Of a DNA stretch of 49,153 nucleotides, positions 1-9,726 are shown piece by piece. The notes beneath the pieces were generated by a model. The model was not told where the DNA came from. It saw nothing but the letters and a program-made list of their open reading frames with translations, and ran no database searches. Position 1 is the stretch's first letter. Each line of letters opens with the position of its first letter. This DNA is from Thermus altitudinis (GTDB lineage: Bacteria; Deinococcota; Deinococci; Deinococcales; Thermaceae): the NCBI RefSeq assembly GCF_022760835.1, contig NZ_JAKTNQ010000018.1:1-49153 (forward strand), in the 5' to 3' direction. The translations under genes were made by a program, and so were the position numbers.

Positions 1-693
1 AAGATAAAGACGGCTACGGTAAAAAGGGAAGGAGACGAATGGTACATCATCTTCGTCTGTGAGGTGGACCCTAAACCCCTACCCCCCAATGACAATCAGG
101 TGGGGATAGACCTGGGCACCAACCCTCACTTTCTTGTCACCTCTGACGGGGAGAGGGTAGAAGCCCCTAGGTACTACCAGAAGGCCCAAGAAAAGCTTGT
201 TCAAGCCCAAAGGAAGCTCTCTCAAAAGAAAAGGGGTAGCAACCGGTACAAGAAGGCCACAAAACAGCTTGCCAAACTGCACCGTAAGGTCGCCAACCAG
301 CGCAGGGACTTCCACCACAAACTTGCCAGGAGGCTTGTAAACCGCTACGGGGTGATTGTCCATGCAGACTTCAACATCCAAGCCTTGGCCCGCTCCAACA
401 TCGCCAAGGGTGTACAGGATGCGGGGTGGGCGCAGTTTCTCCAAATCCTTGCCTACAAAGCGGCGGAAGCTGGTAGGCGGGTCATCAAGGTGGACCCCAA
501 GTACACGAGCCAAGATTGCCCTGTCTGCGGACACCGGGAGAAGAAGCCCTTGTGGGTCAGGGAGTTCACCTGTCCCTCTTGTGGCACTCTCCTACATCGG
601 GACGTGGCCGCGGCAGTGAACATCTTGGCCAGGGCTCGGACGGAGCCTTCGGTGACGGGTTTACACCCGGAGCCGAGAAGCCTTGCTCTTTAG
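1..693 (+). CDS. tnpB: RNA-guided nuclease-type transposon protein TnpB (IS200/IS605 OrfB), 5' truncated by the window, RuvC Glu replaced
   Basis: The reading frame is open from base 1, so the N-terminus lies outside the window; 230 codons remain. What is left is the RuvC/zinc part of a TnpB protein. The first RuvC aspartate (GIDLG, codon at 109-111) and the third (HRDVAAAVNIL, codon at 601-603) are present. The zinc ribbon CPVCG/CPSCG has its Cys codons at 517, 526, 571 and 580. The second RuvC motif, normally containing Glu before Asp-Leu/Phe-Asn (EDLN-like), reads VHADFN with Ala encoded by GCA at 364-366. TnpB normally cuts DNA with a D-E-D triad guided by an RNA from the element's right end, so this copy is predicted cleavage-deficient. 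No tnpA is in view. Family assignment is firm; loss of function is inferred from one residue. Confidence 0.9.
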   Translation, partial: KIKTATVKREGDEWYIIFVCEVDPKPLPPNDNQVGIDLGTNPHFLVTSDGERVEAPRYYQKAQEKLVQAQRKLSQKKRGSNRYKKATKQLAKLHRKVANQRRDFHHKLARRLVNRYGVIVHADFNIQALARSNIAKGVQDAGWAQFLQILAYKAAEAGRRVIKVDPKYTSQDCPVCGHREKKPLWVREFTCPSCGTLLHRDVAAAVNILARARTEPSVTGLHPEPRSLAL

Positions 694-712
694 AGCGGGG
701 AGTCGTCACATT
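600..712 (+). ncRNA. Putative 3' part of the TnpB guide RNA (omega/reRNA) and element right end
   Basis: In IS200/IS605 elements the guide RNA overlaps the end of tnpB and runs out through the right end. Bases 681-700 form a stem with a TTTA loop (GCTC/GAGC core, extended by G-T and C-G pairs) that spans the tnpB stop codon, followed by AGTCGTCA. This fits a right-end scaffold next to the guide. The 5' limit given here is approximate and the exact transposon end is not determined. Confidence 0.35.
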
Positions 713-753
713 CAGGGTGCGTTCACCCCACTTGCGTTTAAGATAAGCCTGGA

Positions 754-2595
754 ATGCGTGGGTTTATCAAGTTTCTTTTGGACCTCTCCCTTTGGACCTT
801 GGCGGCGCCTTTGGCTCTGGTGCTCCGCTTGGAGGGGCTTCCGCCCCAATACCGAGAAGCCGCGGTTGTCTACACCCTGTTGGGTGTCCCCCTTAAGGCC
901 CTTCTCATCCTCCTTTTTGGCCTCCACCGCCAGGCCTGGAGCCGGGTGGGGGTGCGGGATCTCCTGCGGTTAGGTGTGGCGGTGGCCACAGGTGGCGGTA
1001 TCCTTTTTGCCTTTGCCCTGCTCCTTAGCGCTTATCTTCCCCTACCTCGGAGCGTGCCCATCATCTCTGCTGCTTTGGCCTTTCTGTTCCTAGGGGGGAT
1101 GCGCCTAGGGGTGCGCCTCTACTGGGAGAGCAAAAGGGGCAAGGGGGTTAGAGGGCGCCGGGTCTTGGTGGTGGGGGCGGGGGAGGCGGGAAGCATGGTG
1201 GTGCGGGAGATGCTCCGCCATCCGGAGGCTGGCCTCTACCCGGTGGGTTTCCTGGACGACGATCCCAACAAAAGGGGACAGACCATTGCTGGGGTGCGGG
1301 TGTGGGGGGCCCTGGACGACCTGCCCCGGGTGGCCCGGGCCCTTGAGGCGGAGGAGGTTTTGGTGGCCATTCCTTCAGCCCCCGGGGCTGTGGTGCGGAA
1401 GGTGGTGGACCTGGCCCGGGCCGCAGGTATCCAGTACCGCATCCTGCCGGGGATTTATGAGATCCTCTCCGGTCGGGTGGGGATTTCCCAAATACGGGAA
1501 GTGCGTTTGGAGGACCTCCTTCGCCGGGAGCCCGTGCGCCTGAGGGTGGAGGAAATAGCGGGTTACCTGGAAGGGCGGGTGGTCCTGGTCACGGGGGCGG
1601 GGGGCTCCATTGGCAGCGAGCTGGTACGCCAGGTGGCCCGGTTCAGCCCCGAGCTGGTGATCCTATTGGGAAGGGGGGAGAATAGCCTGTTCCTCTTGGA
1701 AAGGGAGTTGGAAGCCTCCTATCCCGAACTCCAGTACAAGGTGGTGGTGGCCGATGTGCGGAACCAGGACCGCATGCACCGCATCTTCCAGCTCTATAGG
1801 CCCCACGTGGTTTTCCATGCCGCTGCCCACAAGCATGTGCCCCTCATGGAGGCCCATCCCGACGAGGCCATTTTTAACAATGTGCGCGGAACGCAAACCG
1901 TGGCGGAACTCTGTCTGGAATTTAAGGTGGAGCGCCTGGTAAATATTTCCACCGATAAGGCGGTAAACCCCACGTCGGTGATGGGGGCCAGCAAACGGGT
2001 GGCGGAGCAGGTGGTGGCCTGGGCGGCTTTGCGGGCCTTGCCTGGGCAAAGCTTTGTTTCCGTCCGCTTCGGCAACGTTTTGGGAAGCCGAGGGAGCGTG
2101 GTGCCCATTTTTTTGGAGCAGATCAAGAGGGGGGGGCCGGTGACGGTGACCCATCCGGAAATGCGCCGTTACTTTATGACCATTCCCGAGGCTGCCCAGT
2201 TGGTGTTGCAAGCGGGTGGCATGGGGGGTAATGGCGAGGTCTATGTGCTGGACATGGGAGAACCCGTAAGGATCCTGGACCTGGCCAAGGACCTGATCCG
2301 CCTGGCGGGCCTCGAGCCCTACCGGGATATAGACATCGTGTTTACGGGTGTGCGCCCGGGGGAAAAACTTTTTGAGGAGCTCCTCACCGCCGAGGAGGGG
2401 GTGGAGGCCTCCCGGCACCAGAAGATCTGGGTGGCCAAGAAGGGCCAACTCCCCCCGGACTTTCCCCAGTTATTGGAGGAGCTCTATCGGGTATCCCGCC
2501 TCTATGATGGGCAAAGGATTCGGGAAGTGCTCCAGCACCTTGTTCCTAGCTATCATCCTGGGGGCGTTCCTTCCCCTGGCTCGGATAGGGTATAG
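754..2595 (+). CDS. Membrane-anchored nucleotide-sugar 4,6-dehydratase (CapD/WbpM/FlaA1 family)
   Basis: A 613-residue polysaccharide biosynthesis protein that likely dehydrates a UDP-N-acetylhexosamine for capsule or exopolysaccharide. About four hydrophobic helices occupy residues 1-120. A first Rossmann-like domain starts at VVGAGEAG (about 139-146). The catalytic SDR domain begins with GAGGSIGSE (about 280). The active-site region reads STDKAVNP...SVMGASK (about 398-414), where Met replaces the usual SDR Tyr, as is typical of this subfamily. It begins 60 bp after the tnpB stop and has only a weak ribosome site before the ATG. It is followed directly by the Wzz-like gene and by sugar-nucleotide enzymes, which supports an exopolysaccharide role. 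The exact UDP-sugar cannot be read from sequence. Confidence 0.88.
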   Translation: MRGFIKFLLDLSLWTLAAPLALVLRLEGLPPQYREAAVVYTLLGVPLKALLILLFGLHRQAWSRVGVRDLLRLGVAVATGGGILFAFALLLSAYLPLPRSVPIISAALAFLFLGGMRLGVRLYWESKRGKGVRGRRVLVVGAGEAGSMVVREMLRHPEAGLYPVGFLDDDPNKRGQTIAGVRVWGALDDLPRVARALEAEEVLVAIPSAPGAVVRKVVDLARAAGIQYRILPGIYEILSGRVGISQIREVRLEDLLRREPVRLRVEEIAGYLEGRVVLVTGAGGSIGSELVRQVARFSPELVILLGRGENSLFLLERELEASYPELQYKVVVADVRNQDRMHRIFQLYRPHVVFHAAAHKHVPLMEAHPDEAIFNNVRGTQTVAELCLEFKVERLVNISTDKAVNPTSVMGASKRVAEQVVAWAALRALPGQSFVSVRFGNVLGSRGSVVPIFLEQIKRGGPVTVTHPEMRRYFMTIPEAAQLVLQAGGMGGNGEVYVLDMGEPVRILDLAKDLIRLAGLEPYRDIDIVFTGVRPGEKLFEELLTAEEGVEASRHQKIWVAKKGQLPPDFPQLLEELYRVSRLYDGQRIREVLQHLVPSYHPGGVPSPGSDRV

Positions 2596-2596
2596 T
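2591..2596 (+). promoter_or_regulatory. Candidate -10 element (TATAGT) for the Wzz-like gene
   Basis: TATAGT overlaps the stop codon of the dehydratase and lies 10 nt before the ATG at 2607. No convincing -35 is visible, so this is a weak internal promoter candidate. Confidence 0.3.
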
Positions 2597-2606
2597 GGGC
2601 GGCGTT

Positions 2607-5063
2607 ATGGTGGAAACCCCCTCCGATGAGCTTTCCCTAAGGGACATCCTGGAAACCCTCAAGCGCCAACGGGTTTGGATTCTCACCCTTCCCGTGCTCT
2701 TTGGCGCTTTGGCCCTGGTCTACGGGTTTTTCATCGCGGAGCCTCGCTATGCCTCCACCGCCACGGTGAACGTAGCTCCCGTGCAGGTGCAGGCGCAGTT
2801 GGAGCAACGCATTCAGGTTCAGGGGCAAAGCCTCCTCACCTTTGAGGGGCTAAAGGCCCTGGCCTTTTCCGAGGAGGTGGTGCGGGAGGTGTGGGAGGCC
2901 TTGCGCAAGGAGGGGAGGCTCCCCACCGCCTGGCAGGACCAGGGGCGTAGTCCCGGGGTGGAGCGCATGGTGAAGGACTTTCGCATAAAGAACGAAACCC
3001 CCCGCCAGCAAGTGGTACCCCAGGGGCAGGTGCCCCCGGTGGTGGCCTCCCTAACGGTCCAGGCCCCAAGCCCCGAGGTGGCGGCCAAAGCGGCCAACCT
3101 CTGGGCGGAGGCGGTGGTGAAGCGGGTGAACCGCATTCCCTTGGCCCGCCTCGAGGCCAACCTAGAGGCCCTAGAGGAGCAGATCGCCCCCGCGGAAAAA
3201 ACCTACCAGGAGGCCCAGGCCCGTTTTGAGGCCTTCCAGCGCTCCACCACCCTGGCCCAGGACAAGGCGGAGCTGGAGGCCAAGACCGGCGAGCGGGTGA
3301 GCCTAGACCAGGAGCGTTCGGCCTTAGAGCGGGACTTGGCGGCCGTGCAGGGGAGGATTCAGGCCCTTCAGGCTGAGGCCCGGCGCCAGGCGGCCTTGGT
3401 GCCCATTGGCACCAGCCCTGAGCAGCTGGCCATCATCGGCAGGCGGTTGAGGGAGGCCCAAGAGAATCTCAAGCGGGAAGCCGAAAGGGCCAGGCAGAGC
3501 TATGTGGCGGCAGCCCAAGCCTTGGAGCAGTTCCAGGGGCGGGAGCGCATTCCCCTTTGGCAGGCGGAGTTGGGCGCCTATACGGAAGGGTATGCTTCGG
3601 CCCAGGCCAGGCTGCTGGCCCTTCGCAAGGACCTGGCGGTCCTTCAGACCCGGCTAAAGGAAGCCCAAGCCCGCTTGGCGGAGTACAAGGCCCAACTCCC
3701 TGGCCTCTCTATAGAGAACCTGGTGGCGGGTTTGACGGTGGAGGAGGCGGAGGCCTTGGTGGCGGAGCGTTTGCGGGAGGCGGATGCCCGGGTGAAGGCG
3801 GCGGAGGCGGCGTGGCAGGCGTACCAGCGGGAGAGCCAGCTGAACGTGTTGAAGCAGCAGTTAGGGGGTTTTGCTGACCGGGTGGCGGGGATACGGCAGC
3901 GTTTAGCAAAGATTCCCACGGACAGAGCTGTGCTCCAAAAGCGCCTGGAGGAGGCGGAAGCGCAACTTGCCCAAGAGCCCAAACTGTTGGCCTTGGAAAG
4001 AGAGGTGGTGGCCGATCCTGCGGTGGCCGCGGCCATTGCTCGGGGAGGGGATCTTCAGGCGTTGGTGGGTTTGAAACTTAGGAATCAAGAGCTGAACCCC
4101 ACCCACCAGAAGCTCCTGGTAACAACCTTGGACTTGCGGGCCGATCTGGCAGCCCTGGATCGGGAGGAGAAGGCCTTAAGGGACGAGGAGGCGCGTTTGC
4201 TGCCGCAGGTGGAGGCTTTGCAGGAGCGGATAGCGGAGGAAGAGACCAGGCGGGTGCGGTTGTTGCTGGAGCTGGACACGGCGCGGGACATTTACAATGC
4301 GGTGTACCGGTATGCGGAGAACCTGAAGCGGTTGGCGGCGAAGCCGGAGGTGAAGCTGAGGGAGGTGAGCCCGGATGTCCTGCGCTTCCGGGACCAGGTG
4401 GTGGAGCTAGAGGGGCAAAAGGCGGCCCTCGAGGCTGAGCAAGCGGCTTTGGAGCGGAACCTAGGGGAGTACGACCGCCGTATCCGGTCCCTTAAGGCCC
4501 AGCTTGCGTCCCAGGAGCTGGAAAAGGAGGCCATCCTCCTGGAGTTCAACACCAAAAAGGCGGCCTACGAGGCCTTCCGCGCCCGGTATGACCAGATTGC
4601 CAACCTTACCGCTACGGACCTGGCCTTTGACAACCCCAACCCCGAGTACCAGCGCCTGAGGAGCGCCCTCATTGACGCCCAGGCGGAGGAGGCCCGGCTC
4701 CTTTCCCGCAAGGCGGCCCTCGAGGCCCGCATGGCCCAGGTGGAGGCCCGCATCAACCTGCTCAAGGAGCGGGTGGCCCGGGCCCAGGTGGAGGAGGAAC
4801 GGGTGCGCCAGGCCCTGGAGCTGGCCCGCAACGCCTATGTGGCCCTGGCGCAGAAGCGCACGGACTTGCGGATTGAGCTGGCCAGCTCGCAAAACTCCTT
4901 GGCCCAGGTGATCGCCCCCGCTTACCCCATCTACGAGAAGGTAGCCCCCAAGCGGGCCCTGATTCTGGCCCTGGCGGTTTTCCTAGGGCTGGTGCTGGGG
5001 GTGATGGCAGCCTTTGTGGCGGAGGCCCTGCGGCCGCCCCAGCCGGAAGCCGCAAGGGGATGA
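2607..5063 (+). CDS. Wzz/GumC-like polysaccharide chain-length or export protein with very long coiled coil
   Basis: 818 residues from the ATG at 2607; an in-frame GTG at 2595 would add four residues but overlaps the upstream stop and a TATAGT hexamer. A transmembrane helix lies near residues 23-45, followed by a Wzz-type domain (RYASTATVNV). Then comes about 600 residues of Ala/Glu/Leu/Arg/Gln-rich coiled coil. A second transmembrane helix (LILALAVFLGLVLGVMAAFV) sits just before the C-terminus. This two-helix topology is that of polysaccharide co-polymerases. No Walker motif follows, so it lacks the fused tyrosine kinase of Wzc-type proteins. It lies between the CapD-like dehydratase and sugar-nucleotide enzymes. 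A role in controlling polymer length or export is inferred. Confidence 0.8.
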   Translation: MVETPSDELSLRDILETLKRQRVWILTLPVLFGALALVYGFFIAEPRYASTATVNVAPVQVQAQLEQRIQVQGQSLLTFEGLKALAFSEEVVREVWEALRKEGRLPTAWQDQGRSPGVERMVKDFRIKNETPRQQVVPQGQVPPVVASLTVQAPSPEVAAKAANLWAEAVVKRVNRIPLARLEANLEALEEQIAPAEKTYQEAQARFEAFQRSTTLAQDKAELEAKTGERVSLDQERSALERDLAAVQGRIQALQAEARRQAALVPIGTSPEQLAIIGRRLREAQENLKREAERARQSYVAAAQALEQFQGRERIPLWQAELGAYTEGYASAQARLLALRKDLAVLQTRLKEAQARLAEYKAQLPGLSIENLVAGLTVEEAEALVAERLREADARVKAAEAAWQAYQRESQLNVLKQQLGGFADRVAGIRQRLAKIPTDRAVLQKRLEEAEAQLAQEPKLLALEREVVADPAVAAAIARGGDLQALVGLKLRNQELNPTHQKLLVTTLDLRADLAALDREEKALRDEEARLLPQVEALQERIAEEETRRVRLLLELDTARDIYNAVYRYAENLKRLAAKPEVKLREVSPDVLRFRDQVVELEGQKAALEAEQAALERNLGEYDRRIRSLKAQLASQELEKEAILLEFNTKKAAYEAFRARYDQIANLTATDLAFDNPNPEYQRLRSALIDAQAEEARLLSRKAALEARMAQVEARINLLKERVARAQVEEERVRQALELARNAYVALAQKRTDLRIELASSQNSLAQVIAPAYPIYEKVAPKRALILALAVFLGLVLGVMAAFVAEALRPPQPEAARG

Positions 5064-5396
5064 CGCCTTTCTGACAGGGTTTCGGCAAGCCCTCTTGGTG
5101 TCAGCGGTACGTTTGGAAGGGCAAACCAACTACGGGGCTGACCAAGTCCTGGTCCAGCAAGGCCCTGTCCTGGCAACGCACCTAGGCCAGGCTGGCCCGT
5201 TTTGAGGCTCCTGCCCCAAACGAACCTCCCGGTCGCCCTCTAGGAGGGTCTGCAAAACCTCGGTCTCAGTTTCCCCTCCCTTAGCATTATCTATCTGCTA
5301 CCACATTTATACGCAAGCCCCCTTCATACCTTACACGACCGGGCATCGTTGGGATTTTATGGAGGCCGTATGCTATTCTCTTTTGGGGGTGCGTAT
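5064..5396. other. 333-bp gap between the Wzz-like gene and ugd, with no supported gene
   Basis: No convincing gene or terminator is seen. The forward frame stays open to 5205 and a reverse frame covers 5176-4931, but neither has a start with a ribosome site or a recognisable family. The AT-richer stretch 5280-5380 likely carries the ugd promoter (TATTCT at 5374-5379). Confidence 0.5.
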
Positions 5397-6800
5397 ATGC
5401 AACGGGTAACAGTGGTGGGGGCGGGTTACGTGGGGCTGACCACTGGAGCGGTGTTGGCCTATCTGGGGCATCGCGTGACGGTGGTGGACGTGGATAAGGC
5501 GAAGGTGGAGGGCCTGAAGGCGGGAAGGCTTCCCTTTTTTGAGCCTTACCTTGAGGAGTTGGTGGGTTTAGCCCAAGACCGCTTGGCCTTTACCCACAGG
5601 TATGAGGAGGCCATCCCGGGGGCCGAGGTGGTGTTTTTGGCGGTGGGAACACCTGCGGGGGCCGACGGGTCCCCGGATCTTTCCCAGGTGCGGGCTGCGG
5701 CCGAGGGTATTGGGCGGCACTTAGGCCCGGGGTTTACGGTGGTGGTGAACAAGTCCACGGTTCCTGTGGGGAGCGGCAACTACGTGGAGGCGCTGGTGCG
5801 GCGGGCCTATAGGGAGGCATACGGGGAGGAGCCGCTGGCCTTTGCGGTGGCTTCCAACCCGGAGTTTCTCCGGGAGGGCCAGGCGGTGTACGACAGTTTT
5901 TATCCGGACCGCATTGTGGTGGGTGCGGAGGACAAGCGGGCCCTGGAGGTGCTGCGGGAGCTTTACGAACCCATCTTGGAGCAGAGCTTTGTCCCACCTC
6001 CTTTTCTGCCCCGGCCTGAGCGAATGGGGGCGGTGCCCTTTATCACCACCGATACTGCTTCTGCGGAGCTCATCAAATATGGGGCCAACGCTTTTTTGGC
6101 CATGAAGATCAGCTTTATCAACGAGCTAGCCGGGTTGGCGGAGCGGGTGGGGGCGGATATCCGGGAGGTAGCCCGGGGGATAGGTTTGGACAGCCGCATT
6201 GGCCACCGGTTTTTGGGGGCGGGTTTGGGCTGGGGAGGCAGCTGCTTTCCCAAGGATACCCTGGCCCTTCTGGCCATGGGGCGGGAATACGGTGTGCCCA
6301 TGCTCCTGGTGGCGGCCACCCGAGAGGTGAACGCCCTGCAGAGGCAGCGGGTGGTGGAGAAACTTTTGGGGGAGCTGAAAACCCTGAAGGGGCGCACCAT
6401 TGCCTTGTTGGGGTTGGCCTTCAAGCCGCATACGGATGACCTTCGGGAGAGTCCTGCCCTGGAACTGGCGGCTTCCCTGCTGGAGAGGGGGGCTTTTGTC
6501 CGCGCCCACGACCCCATGGCCCTTCCCCGGGCCAGGAGGGAGGTGGCCTTGCCCCTGGAGTACGGGGAAGGACCGGAGGAGGTTCTTCGGGATGCGGATG
6601 CGGTGGTTCTGGCCACGGACTGGCCGGAGTACCGGACGTGGCCTTGGGAGTCTTTGAAGGCCCTGATGCGTATTCCCTTGGTGGTGGACGCCCGCAACCA
6701 CCTGGACCGGGATAGGCTGGGGGCGGCGGGATACCGCTACCTGGGGGTGGGGGTGCCGGCGAGGGGTGTTCTGGAGGCTCTGCCCAACGGGTGTTCCTAG
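5397..6800 (+). CDS. ugd: UDP-glucose 6-dehydrogenase
   Basis: Oxidises UDP-glucose to UDP-glucuronate with two NAD+. The protein has 467 residues from the ATG at 5397, preceded by GGGGGT at 5385-5390. A 16-codon longer frame from 5349 has no ribosome site. The NAD-binding GAGYVG lies at residues 8-13, the central domain has SNPEFLREG, and the catalytic Cys is in GGSCFPKDT (about residue 282). The C-terminal UDP-binding domain includes GLAFKPHTDDLRESP. The next gene is a UDP-glucuronate decarboxylase, so the pair converts UDP-glucose to UDP-xylose through UDP-glucuronate for the polysaccharide made by this block. Confidence 0.93.
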   Translation: MQRVTVVGAGYVGLTTGAVLAYLGHRVTVVDVDKAKVEGLKAGRLPFFEPYLEELVGLAQDRLAFTHRYEEAIPGAEVVFLAVGTPAGADGSPDLSQVRAAAEGIGRHLGPGFTVVVNKSTVPVGSGNYVEALVRRAYREAYGEEPLAFAVASNPEFLREGQAVYDSFYPDRIVVGAEDKRALEVLRELYEPILEQSFVPPPFLPRPERMGAVPFITTDTASAELIKYGANAFLAMKISFINELAGLAERVGADIREVARGIGLDSRIGHRFLGAGLGWGGSCFPKDTLALLAMGREYGVPMLLVAATREVNALQRQRVVEKLLGELKTLKGRTIALLGLAFKPHTDDLRESPALELAASLLERGAFVRAHDPMALPRARREVALPLEYGEGPEEVLRDADAVVLATDWPEYRTWPWESLKALMRIPLVVDARNHLDRDRLGAAGYRYLGVGVPARGVLEALPNGCS

Positions 6801-6810
6801 GAGGGGGTAG

Positions 6811-7752
6811 ATGAGGGTCCTGATCACGGGAGCGGCGGGCTTTTTGGGGAGCCATTTGGCGGAGAGGCTGCTCAAGGAGGGGCATGAGGTGCTGGGGGTG
6901 GACAACTTGGCCACTGGGCAGAGGCGGAACCTGGAGCGCTTGGGGCGCTATTCTGGTTTTACTTTTTTGCAAGCGGATGTCCGCTACCCGCTTGAGGTGG
7001 AAGGCCCCTTGGACTGGGTGTTCCACCTGGCCTCTCCGGCCTCGCCACCCCGGTACCTCAGACTTCCCCTGGAGACTCTTTTGGTAAACGCCGAGGGTAC
7101 GCGGCACCTTTTGGACCTTAGCTTGGCCAAGGGGGCCAACTTCTTCCTGGCTTCTACCAGCGAGGTGTACGGGGATCCCTTAGTCCACCCTCAGCCGGAA
7201 ACGTACTGGGGGAACGTGAACCCTATTGGCCCCCGGAGCATTTATGATGAGTCCAAGCGGTATGCGGAGGCTTTGAGCGTGGCCTACCACCGGGTGCACG
7301 GGCTTTCCATACGCATTGCCCGCATTTTCAACACCTATGGTCCCTTTATGGACCCGGAGGATGGGCGGGTGGTGTCCAGCTTCATTGTGCAGGCCCTCAA
7401 GGGGGAGCCCCTTACCGTATATGGGGACGGGAGCCAGACCCGTTCCTTCTGCTACGTGGATGATTTGGTGGAGGGCTTTTTTCGTCTTATGGAGGTGGGG
7501 TATCCCTATCCTGTCAACCTGGGCAATCCTGAGGAGTACCGGGTCCTGGACTTGGCCCACCTAGTTCGGGAGCTTACGGGGAGTTCTTCTCCCATTGTTT
7601 TCCGGCCGTTACCCGAGGATGACCCCAAGCAACGCCGTCCGGACATTAGCTTAGCCAAGCGACTCCTGGGTTGGGAGCCCAAGGTGCCAGTGCGGGAGGG
7701 GCTGGAGCGGACGGTTCTTTACTTCCGGGAGGTGGTAGACCATATCGTTTAA
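6811..7752 (+). CDS. UDP-glucuronate decarboxylase (UDP-xylose synthase) family SDR
   Basis: 313 residues of an extended short-chain dehydrogenase, with the Rossmann motif GAAGFLG at residues 7-13. The sequence [20 protein letters not shown] and the following [18 protein letters not shown] are typical of UDP-xylose synthases. The catalytic Tyr and Lys are in YDESK (about 146-150). It starts 10 bp after ugd behind an AGGAGGGGG ribosome site, so it is the second gene of a ugd operon. Substrate assignment follows from motifs and from the adjacent ugd. A related dTDP- or UDP-sugar epimerase is the main alternative. A terminator-like hairpin follows at 7763. Confidence 0.85.
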   Translation: MRVLITGAAGFLGSHLAERLLKEGHEVLGVDNLATGQRRNLERLGRYSGFTFLQADVRYPLEVEGPLDWVFHLASPASPPRYLRLPLETLLVNAEGTRHLLDLSLAKGANFFLASTSEVYGDPLVHPQPETYWGNVNPIGPRSIYDESKRYAEALSVAYHRVHGLSIRIARIFNTYGPFMDPEDGRVVSSFIVQALKGEPLTVYGDGSQTRSFCYVDDLVEGFFRLMEVGYPYPVNLGNPEEYRVLDLAHLVRELTGSSSPIVFRPLPEDDPKQRRPDISLAKRLLGWEPKVPVREGLERTVLYFREVVDHIV

Positions 7753-7762
7753 GCCGCTTGGC

Positions 7763-7804
7763 AAAAGGCTAGTCCTTAGAAACGGCCTCTGAAGCAGCCT
7801 TTTT
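7763..7804 (+). terminator. Rho-independent terminator after the ugd operon
   Basis: AAAAGGCT (7763-7770) can pair with AGCCTTTT (7796-7803) and ends in a five-T run, just upstream of the rplU promoter. The loop is long (25 nt). Confidence 0.5.
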
Positions 7805-7810
7805 CGGTGC

Positions 7811-7839
7811 TTGAAGAAGTGGCTTAGGTTGGGTATAGT
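7811..7839 (+). promoter_or_regulatory. Promoter of the rplU-rpmA-obgE operon
   Basis: TTGAAG (7811-7816) and TATAGT (7834-7839) are separated by 17 bp. A GCCCC/GGGGC hairpin at about 7851-7865 lies in the 5' leader before rplU and could serve feedback control, which is speculative. Confidence 0.8.
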
Positions 7840-7883
7840 AGAAAGCCGGTAGCCCCTTTGGGGGCCTTTAGGAAGGGGAAGCC

Positions 7884-8189
7884 ATGTTTGCCATTGTCAA
7901 GACCGGTGGAAAGCAGTACCGGGTGGAGCCTGGGCTTAGGCTGCGGGTGGAGAAGCTCGAGGCCGAGCCCGGAAGCCAGGTGGAGCTTCCCGTGCTCTTC
8001 CTGGGTGGGGAGAGGACGGTGGTGGGCGCTCCCTTCGTGGAGGGGGCCAAGGTGGTGGCCGAGGTCCTGGGCCACGGCAAGGGCAGGAAGATCACCGTCT
8101 CCCGCTTCAAGGCCAAGGTGCAGTACCGCAGGAAGAAAGGGCACCGCCAGCCCTATACGGAAATCCTCATCAAGGAGATTCAGGGGTGA
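7884..8189 (+). CDS. rplU: 50S ribosomal protein L21
   Basis: 101 residues matching bacterial L21 (MFAIVKTGGKQYRVEPG start; C-terminal VQYRRKKGHRQPYTEI). It binds 23S rRNA in the large subunit. It has an AGGAAGGGGAAGCC leader before the ATG and lies 3 bp from rpmA. The usual bacterial order rplU-rpmA-obgE is kept. Confidence 0.98.
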   Translation: MFAIVKTGGKQYRVEPGLRLRVEKLEAEPGSQVELPVLFLGGERTVVGAPFVEGAKVVAEVLGHGKGRKITVSRFKAKVQYRRKKGHRQPYTEILIKEIQG

Positions 8190-8192
8190 GCC

Positions 8193-8450
8193 ATGGCACA
8201 TAAAAAGGGTTTGGGTTCCACTAAAAACGGCCGGGATTCCCAGGCCAAGCGCCTAGGGGTAAAGCGCTATGGCGGCCAGGTGGTGAAGGCGGGGAACATC
8301 CTGGTGCGCCAGCGGGGCACCCAGTTCAAGCCTGGCAAGAACGTGGGCATGGGCCGGGACTTCACCCTCTTCGCCCTAGTGGACGGGGTGGTGGAGTTCC
8401 AGGATAAGGGGCGGCTAGGCCGCTATGTGCACGTGCGCCCCTTGGCCTAG
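8193..8450 (+). CDS. rpmA: 50S ribosomal protein L27
   Basis: 85 residues with the invariant N-terminus [16 protein letters not shown], which reaches toward the peptidyl-transferase centre in the ribosome, and the [16 protein letters not shown] core. There is no N-terminal cleavable extension of the Firmicutes type. It is co-transcribed with rplU and obgE. Confidence 0.98.
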   Translation: MAHKKGLGSTKNGRDSQAKRLGVKRYGGQVVKAGNILVRQRGTQFKPGKNVGMGRDFTLFALVDGVVEFQDKGRLGRYVHVRPLA

Positions 8451-8467
8451 GCCAAGGGACAGCCTGG

Positions 8468-9715
<1,248 letters not shown>

Positions 9716-9726
9716 GGAGGGCGGGT

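Noticed and set aside
707..716. Ten-base word CACATTCAGG shared with 49138-49147
   Set aside because: The two sites have different flanks; one shared 10-mer is not enough for an attachment site or duplication.
1663..2448. 261-codon minus-strand ORF inside the dehydratase gene
   Set aside because: It is antisense to a firmly identified gene, His/Pro/Gly-rich with no family, as expected for shadow frames in GC-rich DNA.
3600..4900. Internal DNA repeats in the Wzz-like gene as mobile or satellite sequence
   Set aside because: The similarity comes from repeated Glu/Ala/Leu/Arg codons of the coiled coil, without a fixed period.
5349..5396. Longer ugd start with 16 extra residues
   Set aside because: No ribosome site; the Rossmann motif starts correctly from ATG 5397 behind GGGGGT.
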